DNA of 64,000 nt from Arthrobacter sp. 9V (lineage in GTDB: Bacteria > Actinomycetota > Actinomycetes > Actinomycetales > Micrococcaceae). Position numbers and translations under genes: made by a program. The notes below the pieces were generated by a model that did no database searches, was not told where the DNA came from, and saw only the letters and a program-made list of their open reading frames with translations. Below are positions 9,592 through 18,908 of this stretch, piece by piece. Each line of letters begins with the position of its first letter. The stretch's first letter is position 1. The stretch covers positions 3,366,948 to 3,430,947 of the forward strand of contig NZ_LR732912.1 in assembly GCF_902506065.1 (NCBI RefSeq), in the 5' to 3' direction.

Positions 9592-10902
9592 CTAGGCGAT
9601 GCGATCGATGATGAGCTGATGCGCCGGGCGTGAGCCCTCGGGAGCGATCACCACGGAATCCTGGAGCGCTTCCTTGGCCCTTTCGAACTTCCCGGGGGTG
9701 TCCGTCAGAAGGGTCATCAGTGGCTCGCCCGCCCGGACCAGGGCACCGGGCTTGGCATGCAGGCGCACACCTGCTCCGGCCTGGACTTGATCCTCTTTGC
9801 GGGCACGGCCGGCTCCGAGGCGCCAAGCGGCTACGCCCACAGACAGCGCATCCAGTTCCACCAGGACGCCGTCCGCCGGAGCGTAGATGACCTCGGACTC
9901 CTTTGCCACCGGAAGCGCTGCACGCGGATCTCCACCCTGTGCTTCGATCATCCGGTTCCAAACATCCATGGCACGCCCGTCCTTCAACGCGGCTGCGGGA
10001 TCGGCGTCGTGGATACCTGCACCGGCCAGCATCTCCTCGGCCAGCCGGACAGTCAGCTCGACGACGTCTTCCGGACCGCCGCCGGCAAGAACCTCCACGG
10101 ATTCCTCAACCTCAATAGCGTTTCCGGCGGTCAGGCCCAACGGCGTGGACATATCCGTGATCAAAGCGACGGTATGCACGCCGGCATCCTTGCCCAAGGC
10201 CACCATGGTCTCGGCCAGCTCCCGGGCCCGGGCTTCGTCCTTCATGAAGGCGCCGGAACCCACCTTGACGTCAAGCACCAGAGAACCTGTTCCTTCAGCA
10301 ATTTTCTTGCTCATGATCGAAGAAGCAATGAGCGGAATAGCCTCAACGGTGCCTGTGACGTCGCGCAAGGCATAGAGCTTCTTGTCCGCTGGAGCGAGCC
10401 CGGAACCCGCTGCACAGATGACGGCACCCACCTCCTGGAGCTGAGCCATGATTTCGTCGTTGCTGAGGTTGGCCCGCCACCCGGGAATTGCCTCCAGCTT
10501 GTCCAAGGTGCCGCCCGTGTGGCCCAGCCCGCGACCGGAAAGCTGCGGAACCGCGACGCCGAACACGGCCACCAGCGGCGCCAGCGGCAAGGTGATCTTG
10601 TCCCCCACGCCCCCGGTGGAGTGTTTGTCGCTGGTAGCCTTCCGGCCGCCGTCGGGCGTTGTCAGCGACGAGAAGTCCATCCGCTCGCCCGAGGCGATCA
10701 TGGCCGAAGTCCAACGGGCAATCTCGGCGCGGTCCATGCCGTTGAGCAGGATGGCCATGTTCAGGGCCGCCATCTGTTCCTCGGCGATCACCCCGCGGGT
10801 GTAGGCATCAATGGTCCAGTCAATCTGCTCGGGGCTGAGCGTTCCTTTATCCCTCTTGATGGAGATGATCTGGACGGCGTCGAACGCTTCGGTGCTGGTC
10901 AC
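9592..10902 (-). CDS. deoA: Pyrimidine-nucleoside (thymidine) phosphorylase
   Basis: A 436-residue enzyme that splits thymidine, deoxyuridine or uridine with phosphate to free base and (deoxy)ribose-1-phosphate. The family signature SGRGLGHTGGTLDKLE is at about residue 120. The phosphate-binding KHSTGGVGDK is near 90. A lysine-rich SIMSKKIAEG segment and the C-terminal PYNP domain (GVAAWRLGAGRARKEDQVQ) are also present. It overlaps cdd by four bases (ATGA), so the two enzymes are translated together: cytidine is deaminated to uridine and then cleaved. It is the last gene of the nucleoside operon. Confidence 0.96.
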   Translation of the reverse strand: MTSTEAFDAVQIISIKRDKGTLSPEQIDWTIDAYTRGVIAEEQMAALNMAILLNGMDRAEIARWTSAMIASGERMDFSSLTTPDGGRKATSDKHSTGGVGDKITLPLAPLVAVFGVAVPQLSGRGLGHTGGTLDKLEAIPGWRANLSNDEIMAQLQEVGAVICAAGSGLAPADKKLYALRDVTGTVEAIPLIASSIMSKKIAEGTGSLVLDVKVGSGAFMKDEARARELAETMVALGKDAGVHTVALITDMSTPLGLTAGNAIEVEESVEVLAGGGPEDVVELTVRLAEEMLAGAGIHDADPAAALKDGRAMDVWNRMIEAQGGDPRAALPVAKESEVIYAPADGVLVELDALSVGVAAWRLGAGRARKEDQVQAGAGVRLHAKPGALVRAGEPLMTLLTDTPGKFERAKEALQDSVVIAPEGSRPAHQLIIDRIA

Positions 10903-11309
10903 GCGGTTTCCTCCAGGTGTTCAGGACCAAAGGCATCAGGCAGAACCTGGTCCATGGATTTGATTCCCTGCGTTGTCATAAGCTGCATCCCGGGAGCTCT
11001 GAACTCGTAGAGCAACTGGCGGCACCGCCCGCACGGCATGAGGATATTGCCCTGGCCGTCCACACAGTAAAACGCGGCGAGCCTTCCGCCCCCTGTCATG
11101 TGGAGCTGGCCAACAAGGGCGCATTCGGCACATAGGGTTAGCCCGTAGCTGGCATTCTCCACATTGCAGCCGCTGATGATCCGGCCGTCCTCGGTGAGGG
11201 CCGCAGCCCCCACCGGGAACTTGGAGTATGGTGCGTAGGCATTGAGCATGGCCTGCTTTGCTGCCTCTTCCAGCGCTTGCCAATCGATGTCATTCGCCGG
11301 CATCGTCAA
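10899..11309 (-). CDS. cdd: Cytidine deaminase
   Basis: A 136-residue homotetrameric-type zinc enzyme that converts (deoxy)cytidine to (deoxy)uridine. The zinc and catalytic residues are in CNVENASYGLTLCAECA, where Cys and Glu are visible, and in PCGRCRQLLYEF, which supplies two further cysteines. The start is at 11309, overlapping the permease stop by four bases. Met3 at 11303 is an alternative start. Its place between the permease and phosphorylase genes shows that imported nucleosides are processed straight away. Confidence 0.96.
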   Translation of the reverse strand: MTMPANDIDWQALEEAAKQAMLNAYAPYSKFPVGAAALTEDGRIISGCNVENASYGLTLCAECALVGQLHMTGGGRLAAFYCVDGQGNILMPCGRCRQLLYEFRAPGMQLMTTQGIKSMDQVLPDAFGPEHLEETA

Positions 11310-12595
11310 CCCTTCACGTACGGTATGCCGCTGGCCGCCGGTCCCCGCGACTTACCCACCAGACCGGCGACGGCGAAGATGGTCACCAAATACGGCAGCA
11401 TGGCCATGAACTGGCTCGGAACCGGCGTACCGATGATGCCAAGGATCGACTGCAGGTTGTAGGCGAAGCCAAACAGGAGCGATGCCAGGAACGCTCCGAT
11501 CGGATTCCACCGGCCAAAGATCAAAGCCGCCAAGGCTATGAAGCCGCGACCGCCGGAAATGTCCTTGGTGAAGGAGTCGATGGTCACCAGGGTGAAAACA
11601 GCACCACCGATGCCTGCGATGGCGCCACCAAGGGTGACGTTCCAGAAGCGGGTGGCGTTGACGTTGATGCCCAGCGTGTCAGCAGCCTGCGGGTGCTCAC
11701 CGACGGCGCGGACCCGAAGTCCCCATCGGGTTTTGAACAAGCCAAACCACACCACCGCAACGGCAATGTACATGAGGTAACCCGCGATGGACTGTTCGAA
11801 CAGGATGGGGCCAATGATGGGGATGTCCGAAAGCAGCGGGATCGGCAGGATATCGAGCCGGCCCGGGGTGTTGAACTGCTCTTTGTTGGGAACCATCAAA
11901 GTGCCGTACAGGAAGCCCGTGAGGCCGGAGACCAGCACGTTCAACACAACGCCCACAATGATCTGGTTGACCAAGTACTTGATGCTGAAGACCGCCAAAA
12001 CCATGGACACGGCAGCACCTGCGGCAGCCGCGGCTATCAGGCCGATGTAGGGGCTGCCCGTCATGGTGGCTACCAGCGCAGCGGTGAAGGCACCGCCCAA
12101 AAGCTGACCCTCAATGGCGATGTTCACTACGCCAACACGCTCGCAGAGCACGCCCGAAAGAGAGCCGAAGACCAGTGGCACTGCCAGCGTCACCGAGCCG
12201 GCCACCAAGCCGGCCAGCGAGATGGAGGGCTGGCGGGCGCCTGCGACGATCCACACCAGGAGGGCGAAGACGAACACCACCGCGAAGGCGATGGGCAACC
12301 ACTTGGGTGACCGCTCTCCCTGCGTCCAGAGGTAGATGGAGTAAGCGGCCATGGCAAGGAGCAGAATGCCGAAGACCACCCCGCCCACCTGTCCCGGGAT
12401 CATCAGGGCAGGCACGGCAACGGCGTCGCCGGCGTCGCTGATCTTCATCTCCGCGGTCTGGTCCGGGCCCAGGAAGCCGAAGAAGACCAAGGCTATGAGA
12501 GCAAGGACGCCAAGTGACAGTGGAACTTTCATGGACGGCCGGAACGCCGGCAGCGCCGTTGAACCCGACTTCGGAGCGGTGGTTGTCGCGCTCAT
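11306..12595 (-). CDS. Nucleoside ABC transporter permease (NupQ/BmpA-system type)
   Basis: A 429-residue inner-membrane subunit of the branched-chain-amino-acid/ribose permease superfamily, with about ten hydrophobic segments. Conserved loop sequences are FGSLSGVLCERVGVVNIAIEGQLL and VRAVGEHPQAADTLGINV, the latter facing the ATPase. This set (BMP lipoprotein, two-domain ATPase, two permeases) is the nucleoside importer known as Nup or RnsBACD. The N-terminal 120 residues contain additional hydrophobic helices before the core. It overlaps the second permease gene and cdd by four bases each. Confidence 0.92.
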   Translation of the reverse strand: MSATTTAPKSGSTALPAFRPSMKVPLSLGVLALIALVFFGFLGPDQTAEMKISDAGDAVAVPALMIPGQVGGVVFGILLLAMAAYSIYLWTQGERSPKWLPIAFAVVFVFALLVWIVAGARQPSISLAGLVAGSVTLAVPLVFGSLSGVLCERVGVVNIAIEGQLLGGAFTAALVATMTGSPYIGLIAAAAAGAAVSMVLAVFSIKYLVNQIIVGVVLNVLVSGLTGFLYGTLMVPNKEQFNTPGRLDILPIPLLSDIPIIGPILFEQSIAGYLMYIAVAVVWFGLFKTRWGLRVRAVGEHPQAADTLGINVNATRFWNVTLGGAIAGIGGAVFTLVTIDSFTKDISGGRGFIALAALIFGRWNPIGAFLASLLFGFAYNLQSILGIIGTPVPSQFMAMLPYLVTIFAVAGLVGKSRGPAASGIPYVKG

Positions 12596-13947
12596 TTGGC
12601 ACCTCCGGAGGCGTTGACCAGGGCAGCCTTGGGAGCCGCTTTTGGTGTCTTGTTCTTCTTCTTGGGCTCAAGCCGGAAGATCGACTTGATAAGCGGCGGT
12701 GCGGCGATGAACAGGACGATCAGGGACTGCACCACCAGCACGATGTCGATTGGCGTTCCCGTCTGGATCTGCATCTGCACGGCCCCTGCGCGGAAGGCTC
12801 CGAACAGCAGGCCAGCAAAGAACGTCCCCCAAGGCGTACTGCGTCCCAGCAGGGCAACAGTGATGGCATCAAAACCGATCTGGGCAGCGACGCCGCCGGT
12901 CAGCACCTTTTCAGTACCGGCCACCTGGGCAATACCACCGAATGCAGCGAGGGCACCGGCCATGGCCATCACCAAAATGGTGGCGCGGGAAACCTTGACG
13001 CCGGCGGTCCGTGCCGCGATGGGATTTGCGCCGACGGCACGGAACTCGAAGCCGATGGTGGACCTGTTCAGCAACCACCACACGCCGTACGTCAGGGCTA
13101 TGGCCACCAGGAAGCCAACATGGAGCCTGGACCCGGGAATGATGACGGGGTACGTGGCCGATTCGTCGAGGCGTGGCGAAATGGGACTGTTGTCCCCCGG
13201 CCGCCGGAACGCAGCCGTGTTCAGCAGGAAGTCCAGCAGGAACAGGGCCACGTAGTTCAGCATGATGGTCACGATCACCTCATGCGCACCCGTCCGCGCC
13301 TTGAGGATGCCAACAATGGCACCCCAAAGAGCACCGCCAAGGACGCCCATGATGATGACTACCAGCAGGTGCAGGCCGAACGGCAGGTGCCAGGCGAACC
13401 CTACATAGGCAGCGAGTGTGGCACTGATGATGATCTGACCCTGGGCACCGATGTTGAACAGGCCGGCGCGGAATGCCAGTGCAACACCCAGGCCGGCGCA
13501 GATCAGCGGCGTTGCCACGGTCATGGTTTCCAGTACGGGCTTGAAACCCTCGCGCGGATTGAAGACAGCACCTTGGAAGAGGGCCACGTAGCTCTCCGTC
13601 ATGGCTGACCACAACGCGCTCAGGAAGTCCGTGGGCCGGGCGAAAAGATAACCTGCGGTTTTGGCCACCTGGGCATCCGTACTGGCGATCAGCAGCCCGC
13701 CGAGGAACAGCGCCACAATGACCGCAAGGACGGAGACAAAGCTGTTGCCCATCACAATTCTGCGTACCAGAGTGTTCTGATGCGGCCCCGAGTCTCCGCT
13801 TTGGGAGGACACCGGCACGATGGAGGGCTCAAGCATGCCCCCTGCGGTATCGAGTGAGACATCTGCCGCACGGAGGTCCGCTGCGGACTGGTCCCCGGTA
13901 GACAGTGCAGGTGTTTGCTCGTTGTTGGACTGATTCTTCTCAGTCAT
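12592..13947 (-). CDS. Nucleoside ABC transporter permease (NupP type)
   Basis: The partner permease has 451 residues. It has a long polar cytoplasmic N-terminus (about 1-85) and then 8-10 membrane helices. Family loops are CAGLGVALAFRAGLFNIGAQGQ and FRAVGANPIAARTAGVKVS, close to those of the neighbouring permease, which shows the shared fold. The start at 13947 overlaps the ATPase stop by eight bases. With the ATPase it should import purine and pyrimidine nucleosides delivered by the upstream BMP-family lipoprotein. Confidence 0.92.
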   Translation of the reverse strand: MTEKNQSNNEQTPALSTGDQSAADLRAADVSLDTAGGMLEPSIVPVSSQSGDSGPHQNTLVRRIVMGNSFVSVLAVIVALFLGGLLIASTDAQVAKTAGYLFARPTDFLSALWSAMTESYVALFQGAVFNPREGFKPVLETMTVATPLICAGLGVALAFRAGLFNIGAQGQIIISATLAAYVGFAWHLPFGLHLLVVIIMGVLGGALWGAIVGILKARTGAHEVIVTIMLNYVALFLLDFLLNTAAFRRPGDNSPISPRLDESATYPVIIPGSRLHVGFLVAIALTYGVWWLLNRSTIGFEFRAVGANPIAARTAGVKVSRATILVMAMAGALAAFGGIAQVAGTEKVLTGGVAAQIGFDAITVALLGRSTPWGTFFAGLLFGAFRAGAVQMQIQTGTPIDIVLVVQSLIVLFIAAPPLIKSIFRLEPKKKNKTPKAAPKAALVNASGGAK

Positions 13948-15466
13948 CGGAGCCTCCTTCAGGGCCGACGCCGGCCATCATCAAACCAAGGGTGTCGCGG
14001 GGTGTTCCAGCGGGGACAATCCCCACGAGCTTGCCCTTGTACAGCACGGCAATCCTGTCTGCGAGTTCAATGACCTCATCAAGTTCGGTGGAAACGATCA
14101 TGACCGGGGTTCCGACGTCGCGCTCGGCAACGATCCGCTTGTGCAGGAACTCGATGGAACCAACATCCACGCCGCGCGTGGGCTGACTGGCGATGAACAA
14201 CCGCAGCGGGCGGGACAGCTCACGGGCCATCACCACTTTCTGCTGGTTGCCGCCGGAGAGTGTTCCGGCGGCCGAGCCTGCGGAAGGCGTCCGGATATCA
14301 AATTCTTCAATCTTGGCTTTGGCATGCTCGGCAACCTTGGCCGGTTTCATGCTGATACCGCTGGCAAACGGGGCTTGGTCGTACAGATCCAGCACCAGGT
14401 TCTCTGCCACGGAGAACGGCCCTACAAGCCCGTCCACTGTCCGGTCTTCGGGGACGAAGCCGACGCCGGACCGCAAGACGTCCTTGACGGGAAGGCCCAG
14501 CAGTTGCTTGCCGTCCAGCGTCACCGAACCGGTCACGTGGTCCTGAATTCCCAGGATGGCTTCGGTCAGTTCCGTTTGGCCGTTGCCTTGGACACCGGCG
14601 ACGGCGAGGATCTCGCCTTGGGCGATGTCGAAGCTGATCCCGTCCACCACGTTGGTGCCATTGGCTGCCCGCACCGTCAGGTTCTCCACCACGAACGTGG
14701 TTTCCTTCCGCTGGGCCGGGGCTTTGTTCAGGCTCAGGCTGACGGGGCGGCCCACCATCATGGAGGCCAGTTCAGTAGCTGATGCCGTGGGTGGAGCGTC
14801 CCCCACTACTTTGCCGCGGCGGACCACCGTGATGACGTCCGAGACTGCTTTTACTTCACGGAGCTTGTGCGAGATGAACACAATCGACGTGCCGCCGGCT
14901 TTGAGCTGCCGCATGATGTCCAGGAGTTCATCGGTTTCCTGCGGCGTCAGCACGGCGGTGGGCTCATCAAGAATGAGGACCTTTGCTTCGCGCACCAGCG
15001 CCTTGATGATCTCCACCCGCTGCTGAACACCTACGGGGAGGTCCTCCACCAGGGCATCAGGATCCACATCAAAGCCGTACTGGTCCGAAATCTCCCGGAT
15101 TTTCTTCCGGGTTTCATCCATGCTGAGGACACCGCCGAAGGTGGTGGGCTCAGCGCCGAGGGCAACGTTTTCTGCCACGGTGAAGACGGGAACCAGCATG
15201 AAGTGCTGGTGCACCATGCCGATGCCGGCCGCCATTGCGTCACCGGGTCCACGGAAGTTGACCGGCTGGTCATCTACCAGGATCTGGCCCGCTGTGGGTT
15301 CATACAGCCCGTACAGCACGTTCATAAGGGTTGATTTGCCGGCGCCATTTTCTCCGAGAAGGCAATGGATCTGGCCGGATTCGACCACGAGGTCGATGTC
15401 TTGGTTGGCGTAGAAGGTCCCGAAGGCTTTCGAGATCCCCTTCAATTCGAGTTTCACAACTCCCAC
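13940..15466 (-). CDS. Nucleoside ABC transporter ATP-binding protein (two ABC domains)
   Basis: A 508-residue ATPase with two fused nucleotide-binding domains, as in ribose and nucleoside importers. Domain 1 has Walker [10 protein letters not shown] near residue 38, a degenerate signature (VGVQQRVEI) and Walker B ILDEPTAVL. Domain 2 has a degenerate Walker A (GVQGNGQTE) but an intact signature, LSGGNQQKV. This asymmetry is normal for the family. The gene lies 125 bp after the BMP lipoprotein gene, with a strong hairpin between them, so its expression probably depends on read-through. Confidence 0.94.
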   Translation of the reverse strand: MGVVKLELKGISKAFGTFYANQDIDLVVESGQIHCLLGENGAGKSTLMNVLYGLYEPTAGQILVDDQPVNFRGPGDAMAAGIGMVHQHFMLVPVFTVAENVALGAEPTTFGGVLSMDETRKKIREISDQYGFDVDPDALVEDLPVGVQQRVEIIKALVREAKVLILDEPTAVLTPQETDELLDIMRQLKAGGTSIVFISHKLREVKAVSDVITVVRRGKVVGDAPPTASATELASMMVGRPVSLSLNKAPAQRKETTFVVENLTVRAANGTNVVDGISFDIAQGEILAVAGVQGNGQTELTEAILGIQDHVTGSVTLDGKQLLGLPVKDVLRSGVGFVPEDRTVDGLVGPFSVAENLVLDLYDQAPFASGISMKPAKVAEHAKAKIEEFDIRTPSAGSAAGTLSGGNQQKVVMARELSRPLRLFIASQPTRGVDVGSIEFLHKRIVAERDVGTPVMIVSTELDEVIELADRIAVLYKGKLVGIVPAGTPRDTLGLMMAGVGPEGGSDD

Positions 15467-15535
15467 CGTTCTGTGAGTCCGAGGGACGGCTGCACTGCTC
15501 CAAAGCCACTGGCTTTGGGCCCAGCCTAGTCAGGG

Positions 15536-15579
15536 CAAAAACGCGCCGCCAGTACCGGGGCTCGGTACTGGCGGCGCGT
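15536..15579 (-). terminator. Strong rho-independent hairpin between BMP lipoprotein and ABC genes
   Basis: Sixteen-base arms (ACGCGCCGCCAGTACC and its exact complement) flank a 7-base loop. In the minus-strand sense the stem runs into TTTTTG. The hairpin begins 12 bases after the BMP gene stop. Such partial terminators commonly keep the binding protein in excess over the membrane components of an importer. Confidence 0.85.
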
Positions 15580-15591
15580 CCAGGAATTGCT

Positions 15592-16698
15592 TTACTTCTT
15601 GGGGCTCGCTGCCGATTCGACAACCAGCTTGCCGGAGACAATGTCAGTCTTCAGTGCATCGAGCTCGGACTTGGTTTCAGCGGTGACAGCGGAGTCGAGA
15701 TCGTGGAACGGTGCGATCGCAACGCCATCGTTCTTCAAGGTGCCGACGTAGGCTTCGTTGGTGAACTTGCCTTCGGTGTCGTCCTTCACCACGGTTTCAA
15801 CGGCTTCGCCCATCTGCTTGACCACGGAGGTCAGCATCAGGTCCTTGTACTCGGGAGCAGTGAGGTAGCCGTCGGAGTCAACCCAGATGAGTTTGACGTC
15901 CTTGCCGCCTGCCTTGGCTTCCTTCAGCGCGGCGCCTGCACCCTTACCCACCGGCCCTGCAACGGGCATGATGATGTCCGCACCCTGGTCCAGGAGGTTA
16001 ATGGTGACCTGCTTGCCGGTGTCCTGCTTCTCGAAGTCGCCAGTGAACGAGCCGTCCTGGGTGTTCTTATCCCAACCGACAACCTGGACGGATTTGCCCT
16101 TGGCCTTGTTGTAGGCCTGGACGCCGTCATAGAAGCCATCCATGAAGATGGTGACCGTGGGGATCTTGATACCGCCGAAGGTACCTACCTTGCCGGTCTT
16201 GGACGTAGCCGCAGCCGCGTAGCCGGCCAGGTAAGCCGCCTGTGCCGTGTCATAGACGATCGGCTTGACGTTGGTGATGGGGGTTTCGTACGAGTAGTCG
16301 ATAATCGCGAAGTGCTTGTCAGCGTTCGCCGCCGCAGCAGCCTTCGTGGCATCGCCCAGGAGGAAGCCAACGGTAACCGTGAGGTTGCAGCCGGCGGAGA
16401 CCATGCCGTTGAGGTTGGTTTCGAAGTCACTGTTGGCCTTGGATTCGGCCGACTTCACGGTGATGCCCAAATCAGACTCAGCCTTCTTGAGGCCTTCGAA
16501 CGAGGACTGGTTGAAGGACTGGTCATCGAATCCACCGGAGTCGGAAACGATACATCCAACAAAGTCGCTCTTGGTAGCGGCGCCGGATCCGGCGTCGGGA
16601 GCCTGTCCACAGCCGGTCAGCAGGAGTGCTGCTGCACCGAACGTGGCAACACCGGCCATTGAACCGCGCTTCAGGGTGGCACGCAGTGGTTTCTTCAA
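15592..16698 (-). CDS. BMP family nucleoside-binding lipoprotein
   Basis: A 368-residue solute-binding lipoprotein of the BmpA/Med (PnrA) family that captures nucleosides outside the cell. The start is TTG at 16698, backed by GGAGGAAAA immediately upstream. A lipoprotein signal ends in the lipobox LLLTGC at about residue 24. The mature part starts with a low-complexity linker and continues with VGCIVSDSGGFDDQSFNQSS, the ligand-binding opening typical of PnrA proteins. The C-terminal half includes IIMPVAGPVGKGAG and WVDSDGYL. It is the first gene of the nucleoside operon and probably the most highly expressed. Confidence 0.93.
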   Translation of the reverse strand: MKKPLRATLKRGSMAGVATFGAAALLLTGCGQAPDAGSGAATKSDFVGCIVSDSGGFDDQSFNQSSFEGLKKAESDLGITVKSAESKANSDFETNLNGMVSAGCNLTVTVGFLLGDATKAAAAANADKHFAIIDYSYETPITNVKPIVYDTAQAAYLAGYAAAATSKTGKVGTFGGIKIPTVTIFMDGFYDGVQAYNKAKGKSVQVVGWDKNTQDGSFTGDFEKQDTGKQVTINLLDQGADIIMPVAGPVGKGAGAALKEAKAGGKDVKLIWVDSDGYLTAPEYKDLMLTSVVKQMGEAVETVVKDDTEGKFTNEAYVGTLKNDGVAIAPFHDLDSAVTAETKSELDALKTDIVSGKLVVESAASPKK

Positions 16699-16872
16699 TT
16701 TTCCTCCAGGAAGAAAGTGATTGGCGCTACGACGGATGGTCAATGAGTGTCCGTTTCCTATACCTGAGGCAGAAATTCTGTTTTCACTGATGCTCGCAGC
16801 TGCGCCGAAGCGCATTGATGACACCAACACTAGTGGCCTGGAACACACCCAGCTACCACAAATGATCCCTCC

Positions 16873-16890
16873 AGGTCAGATTGTTGACCT
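16873..16890. promoter_or_regulatory. Inverted repeat upstream of the nucleoside operon
   Basis: AGGTCA and TGACCT form a perfect 6-bp inverted repeat with a six-base spacer, about 175 bp upstream of the BMP start codon. It lies in the 245-bp gap that must hold the operon promoter. Six-base arms can occur by chance, so this is only a candidate regulator site. Confidence 0.3.
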
Positions 16891-16943
16891 TTTGTTACCA
16901 AGCAGTAGCTGAGTGTGCAAGTCACAGGCGATTTACCTGTGGA

Positions 16944-17963
16944 TTAGAGGCGAACCAACATCTTTCCTGTATTCGCACCGTCCAGGAGATCCATGAACGC
17001 CTGCGGGGCGTTTTCCAAACCGTCAACGATCGTTTCGTCGTAGCTGACGGATCCATCGGCCAACCAGCCGGCCATCTTCCGGGCGAACTCGGGAGCGTGC
17101 TGACGCTGGCCACCCACCAGGAATCCGCGCATGGTTAGCTGCTTGCCAATTGCCTGCATGAGGTTGCGGGGAGCCGCCGGCGGCTCGGTGGAGTTGTATT
17201 GTGCGATCGCACCGCACATGGCGATGCGCCCGCCCACAGTCAACGTTGCCAGTGCAGCCTCAAGGTGCTCGCCACCGACGTTGTCGAAGTAGACGTCGAT
17301 CCCGCGCTCCCCTGCTGCTTCACGCAGCTGGTCAAGAACCGGACCATCGTTGTAGTTGAAGGCGGCGTCAAAGCCGAGTTCCAGCAGGCGGGCCACTTTC
17401 TCGGCCGAGCCGGCGCTGCCAATGACCTTGGAAGCGCCCATGGCCTTGGCGATCTGGCCCACCATGGATCCCACGGCACCCGCGGCGCCGGACACGAAGA
17501 CAACTTCGCCTTCCTTGAACTCGGCCACTTTGAGCAGGCCGGCGTAGGCGGTAAGGCCGGTCATGCCCAACGCGCCGAGGAACGCGGAGGTGGGGGCCAG
17601 CCCTGAGGGAACCGGCGTAGTTGCCGCAGCGTCCACTACGGCGTGCTCACGCCAGCCGAGTTGATGCACGACGACGTCACCCACCTTGTGCGCGTCCGAA
17701 CGGGACGCGATGACCTCGCCGACTGCACCGCCGTCGAGCGCTGCACCAATCTGGAACGGAGCCGAGTAGGACTTGACGTCATTCATGCGGCCGCGCATGT
17801 AGGGGTCCACGGACATGAACTGGTTCTTGACCAGGATCTGTCCGTCGCCGAGCTCAGGCAGCCGGGCCTGGGTGAGGCGGAAGTTCTCCGGGGCCGGACG
17901 GCCAACCGGGCGGGAGGCCAGCTGGATTTCGCGGGTTTCTGCGGGCGTGGAAACGGCGCTCAT
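16944..17963 (-). CDS. Zinc-independent NADP-dependent medium-chain reductase (CurA/LTB4DH-like)
   Basis: A 339-residue oxidoreductase of the medium-chain dehydrogenase superfamily, the zinc-free group that reduces alkenals or enones with NADPH. The N-terminal GroES-like domain (LASRPVGRPAPENFRL) leads to the NADP-binding motif GAAGAVGSMVGQIAKAMG near 155. The family-typical FDNVGGEHLEAAL and RIAMCGAIAQYN follow. The start at ATG 17963 overlaps the ohr stop (ATGA). Translational coupling to the peroxidase suggests a role in detoxifying reactive carbonyls from lipid peroxidation. That role is inferred; the substrate is unknown. Confidence 0.9.
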   Translation of the reverse strand: MSAVSTPAETREIQLASRPVGRPAPENFRLTQARLPELGDGQILVKNQFMSVDPYMRGRMNDVKSYSAPFQIGAALDGGAVGEVIASRSDAHKVGDVVVHQLGWREHAVVDAAATTPVPSGLAPTSAFLGALGMTGLTAYAGLLKVAEFKEGEVVFVSGAAGAVGSMVGQIAKAMGASKVIGSAGSAEKVARLLELGFDAAFNYNDGPVLDQLREAAGERGIDVYFDNVGGEHLEAALATLTVGGRIAMCGAIAQYNSTEPPAAPRNLMQAIGKQLTMRGFLVGGQRQHAPEFARKMAGWLADGSVSYDETIVDGLENAPQAFMDLLDGANTGKMLVRL

Positions 17964-18391
17964 GCTGCGAACTCCACGAGCTTGAGGTCTACTGCCATGT
18001 TGCCACGGGTGGCGTTGGAGTAGGGGCAAACCTGGTGTGCTTTGTGCATGAGCTGCTCTGCCGTTTCACGGTCCAGGGCGGGCAGTGCGATTTCGAGTTC
18101 GGCAGCCAGGCCGAAGCCTTCGCTGTCGGTCAGCGCGCCGATGTGGATCCTGGCTGCGACGGCCGAGTCGGTCAGGTCCACGCGCTCCTTGCGGCCCACC
18201 AGGCGGAGAGCGGAGTGGAAGCAGGCAGCGTAACCGGCAGCGAAGAGCTGCTCCGGGTTGGTGCCTTCGCCGTTGCCGCCAAGCTCCTTGGGGCTGGCAA
18301 GTGCGACATCCAGCTTGCCATCATTGGTGCGGGCGTTGCCGTCGCGGCCTTCGCCGGATGCCAATGCCTCAGCGGTGTAAAGAGTCTTCAT
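17960..18391 (-). CDS. ohr: Organic hydroperoxide resistance protein (Ohr)
   Basis: A 143-residue thiol peroxidase of the Ohr/OsmC fold that reduces organic hydroperoxides to alcohols. The two redox cysteines are visible in AGYAACFHSAL (about residue 59) and QVCPYSNATRGN (about 123). The start at ATG 18391 gives the usual length (MKTLYTAEA). The Arg and Glu active-site partners are expected in the N-terminal region. The gene follows ohrR by 69 bp and is coupled to the reductase gene, forming ohrR-ohr-reductase. Confidence 0.95.
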   Translation of the reverse strand: MKTLYTAEALASGEGRDGNARTNDGKLDVALASPKELGGNGEGTNPEQLFAAGYAACFHSALRLVGRKERVDLTDSAVAARIHIGALTDSEGFGLAAELEIALPALDRETAEQLMHKAHQVCPYSNATRGNMAVDLKLVEFAA

Positions 18392-18460
18392 GGTGTTTCC
18401 GTTCTCTTTGGGAAGGGATATCCCGGGATTTTCCGGGAAGTATTTCAAAGTGAGCTGTTC

Positions 18461-18895
18461 TCAGAGCGAGCTGTTCAGGGCTGTTGTGAGCTTGCCGAGC
18501 GTGGCGTGCAACTGCCCGATTTCCTCAGGCGAGAGTCCGGCGGCGTCAGCGAGGCGCTGGGGTACAGCCTGGGCGCGGTCGCTTAAGGCCGTTCCGGCGT
18601 CGGTGAGGACCACATCCACACGGCGCTCATCCTCGGCCGAGCGGTGGCGTTCCACCAACCCCATGGCCTCCAGGCGCTTGAGCAGAGGTGACAACGTTCC
18701 CGAGTCCAAGCCGAGTTCCGCACCGAGTTCGCGGACGCTGCGGGGCTCCTGCTCCCAGAGGACCAGCATCACCAAGTACTGCGGGTACGTCAGGCCGAGG
18801 TCCTCCAGCACGGGGCGGTAGACCGCCGTCGCGGCTTTGGACGCCGAGTACAGCGCAAAGCAGACCTGGTGGCGGAGGCGGGGTGCATCACTCAT
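18461..18895 (-). CDS. ohrR: MarR-family organic hydroperoxide sensor OhrR
   Basis: A 144-residue winged-helix repressor that senses organic hydroperoxides through one reactive cysteine. The N-terminal QVCFALYSASKA holds that cysteine at about residue 12. LTYPQYLVMLVLWE holds the conserved tyrosine. Helix-turn-helix residues VRELGAELGLDSGTLSPLLKRLE and the wing DERRVDVVLT follow; the motif is named only to mark about residues 53-75. The ATG at 18895 has a perfect palindromic operator 14 bp upstream, so the protein should repress its own operon. Confidence 0.93.
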   Translation of the reverse strand: MSDAPRLRHQVCFALYSASKAATAVYRPVLEDLGLTYPQYLVMLVLWEQEPRSVRELGAELGLDSGTLSPLLKRLEAMGLVERHRSAEDERRVDVVLTDAGTALSDRAQAVPQRLADAAGLSPEEIGQLHATLGKLTTALNSSL

Positions 18896-18908
18896 GACTA
18901 AAACGATA

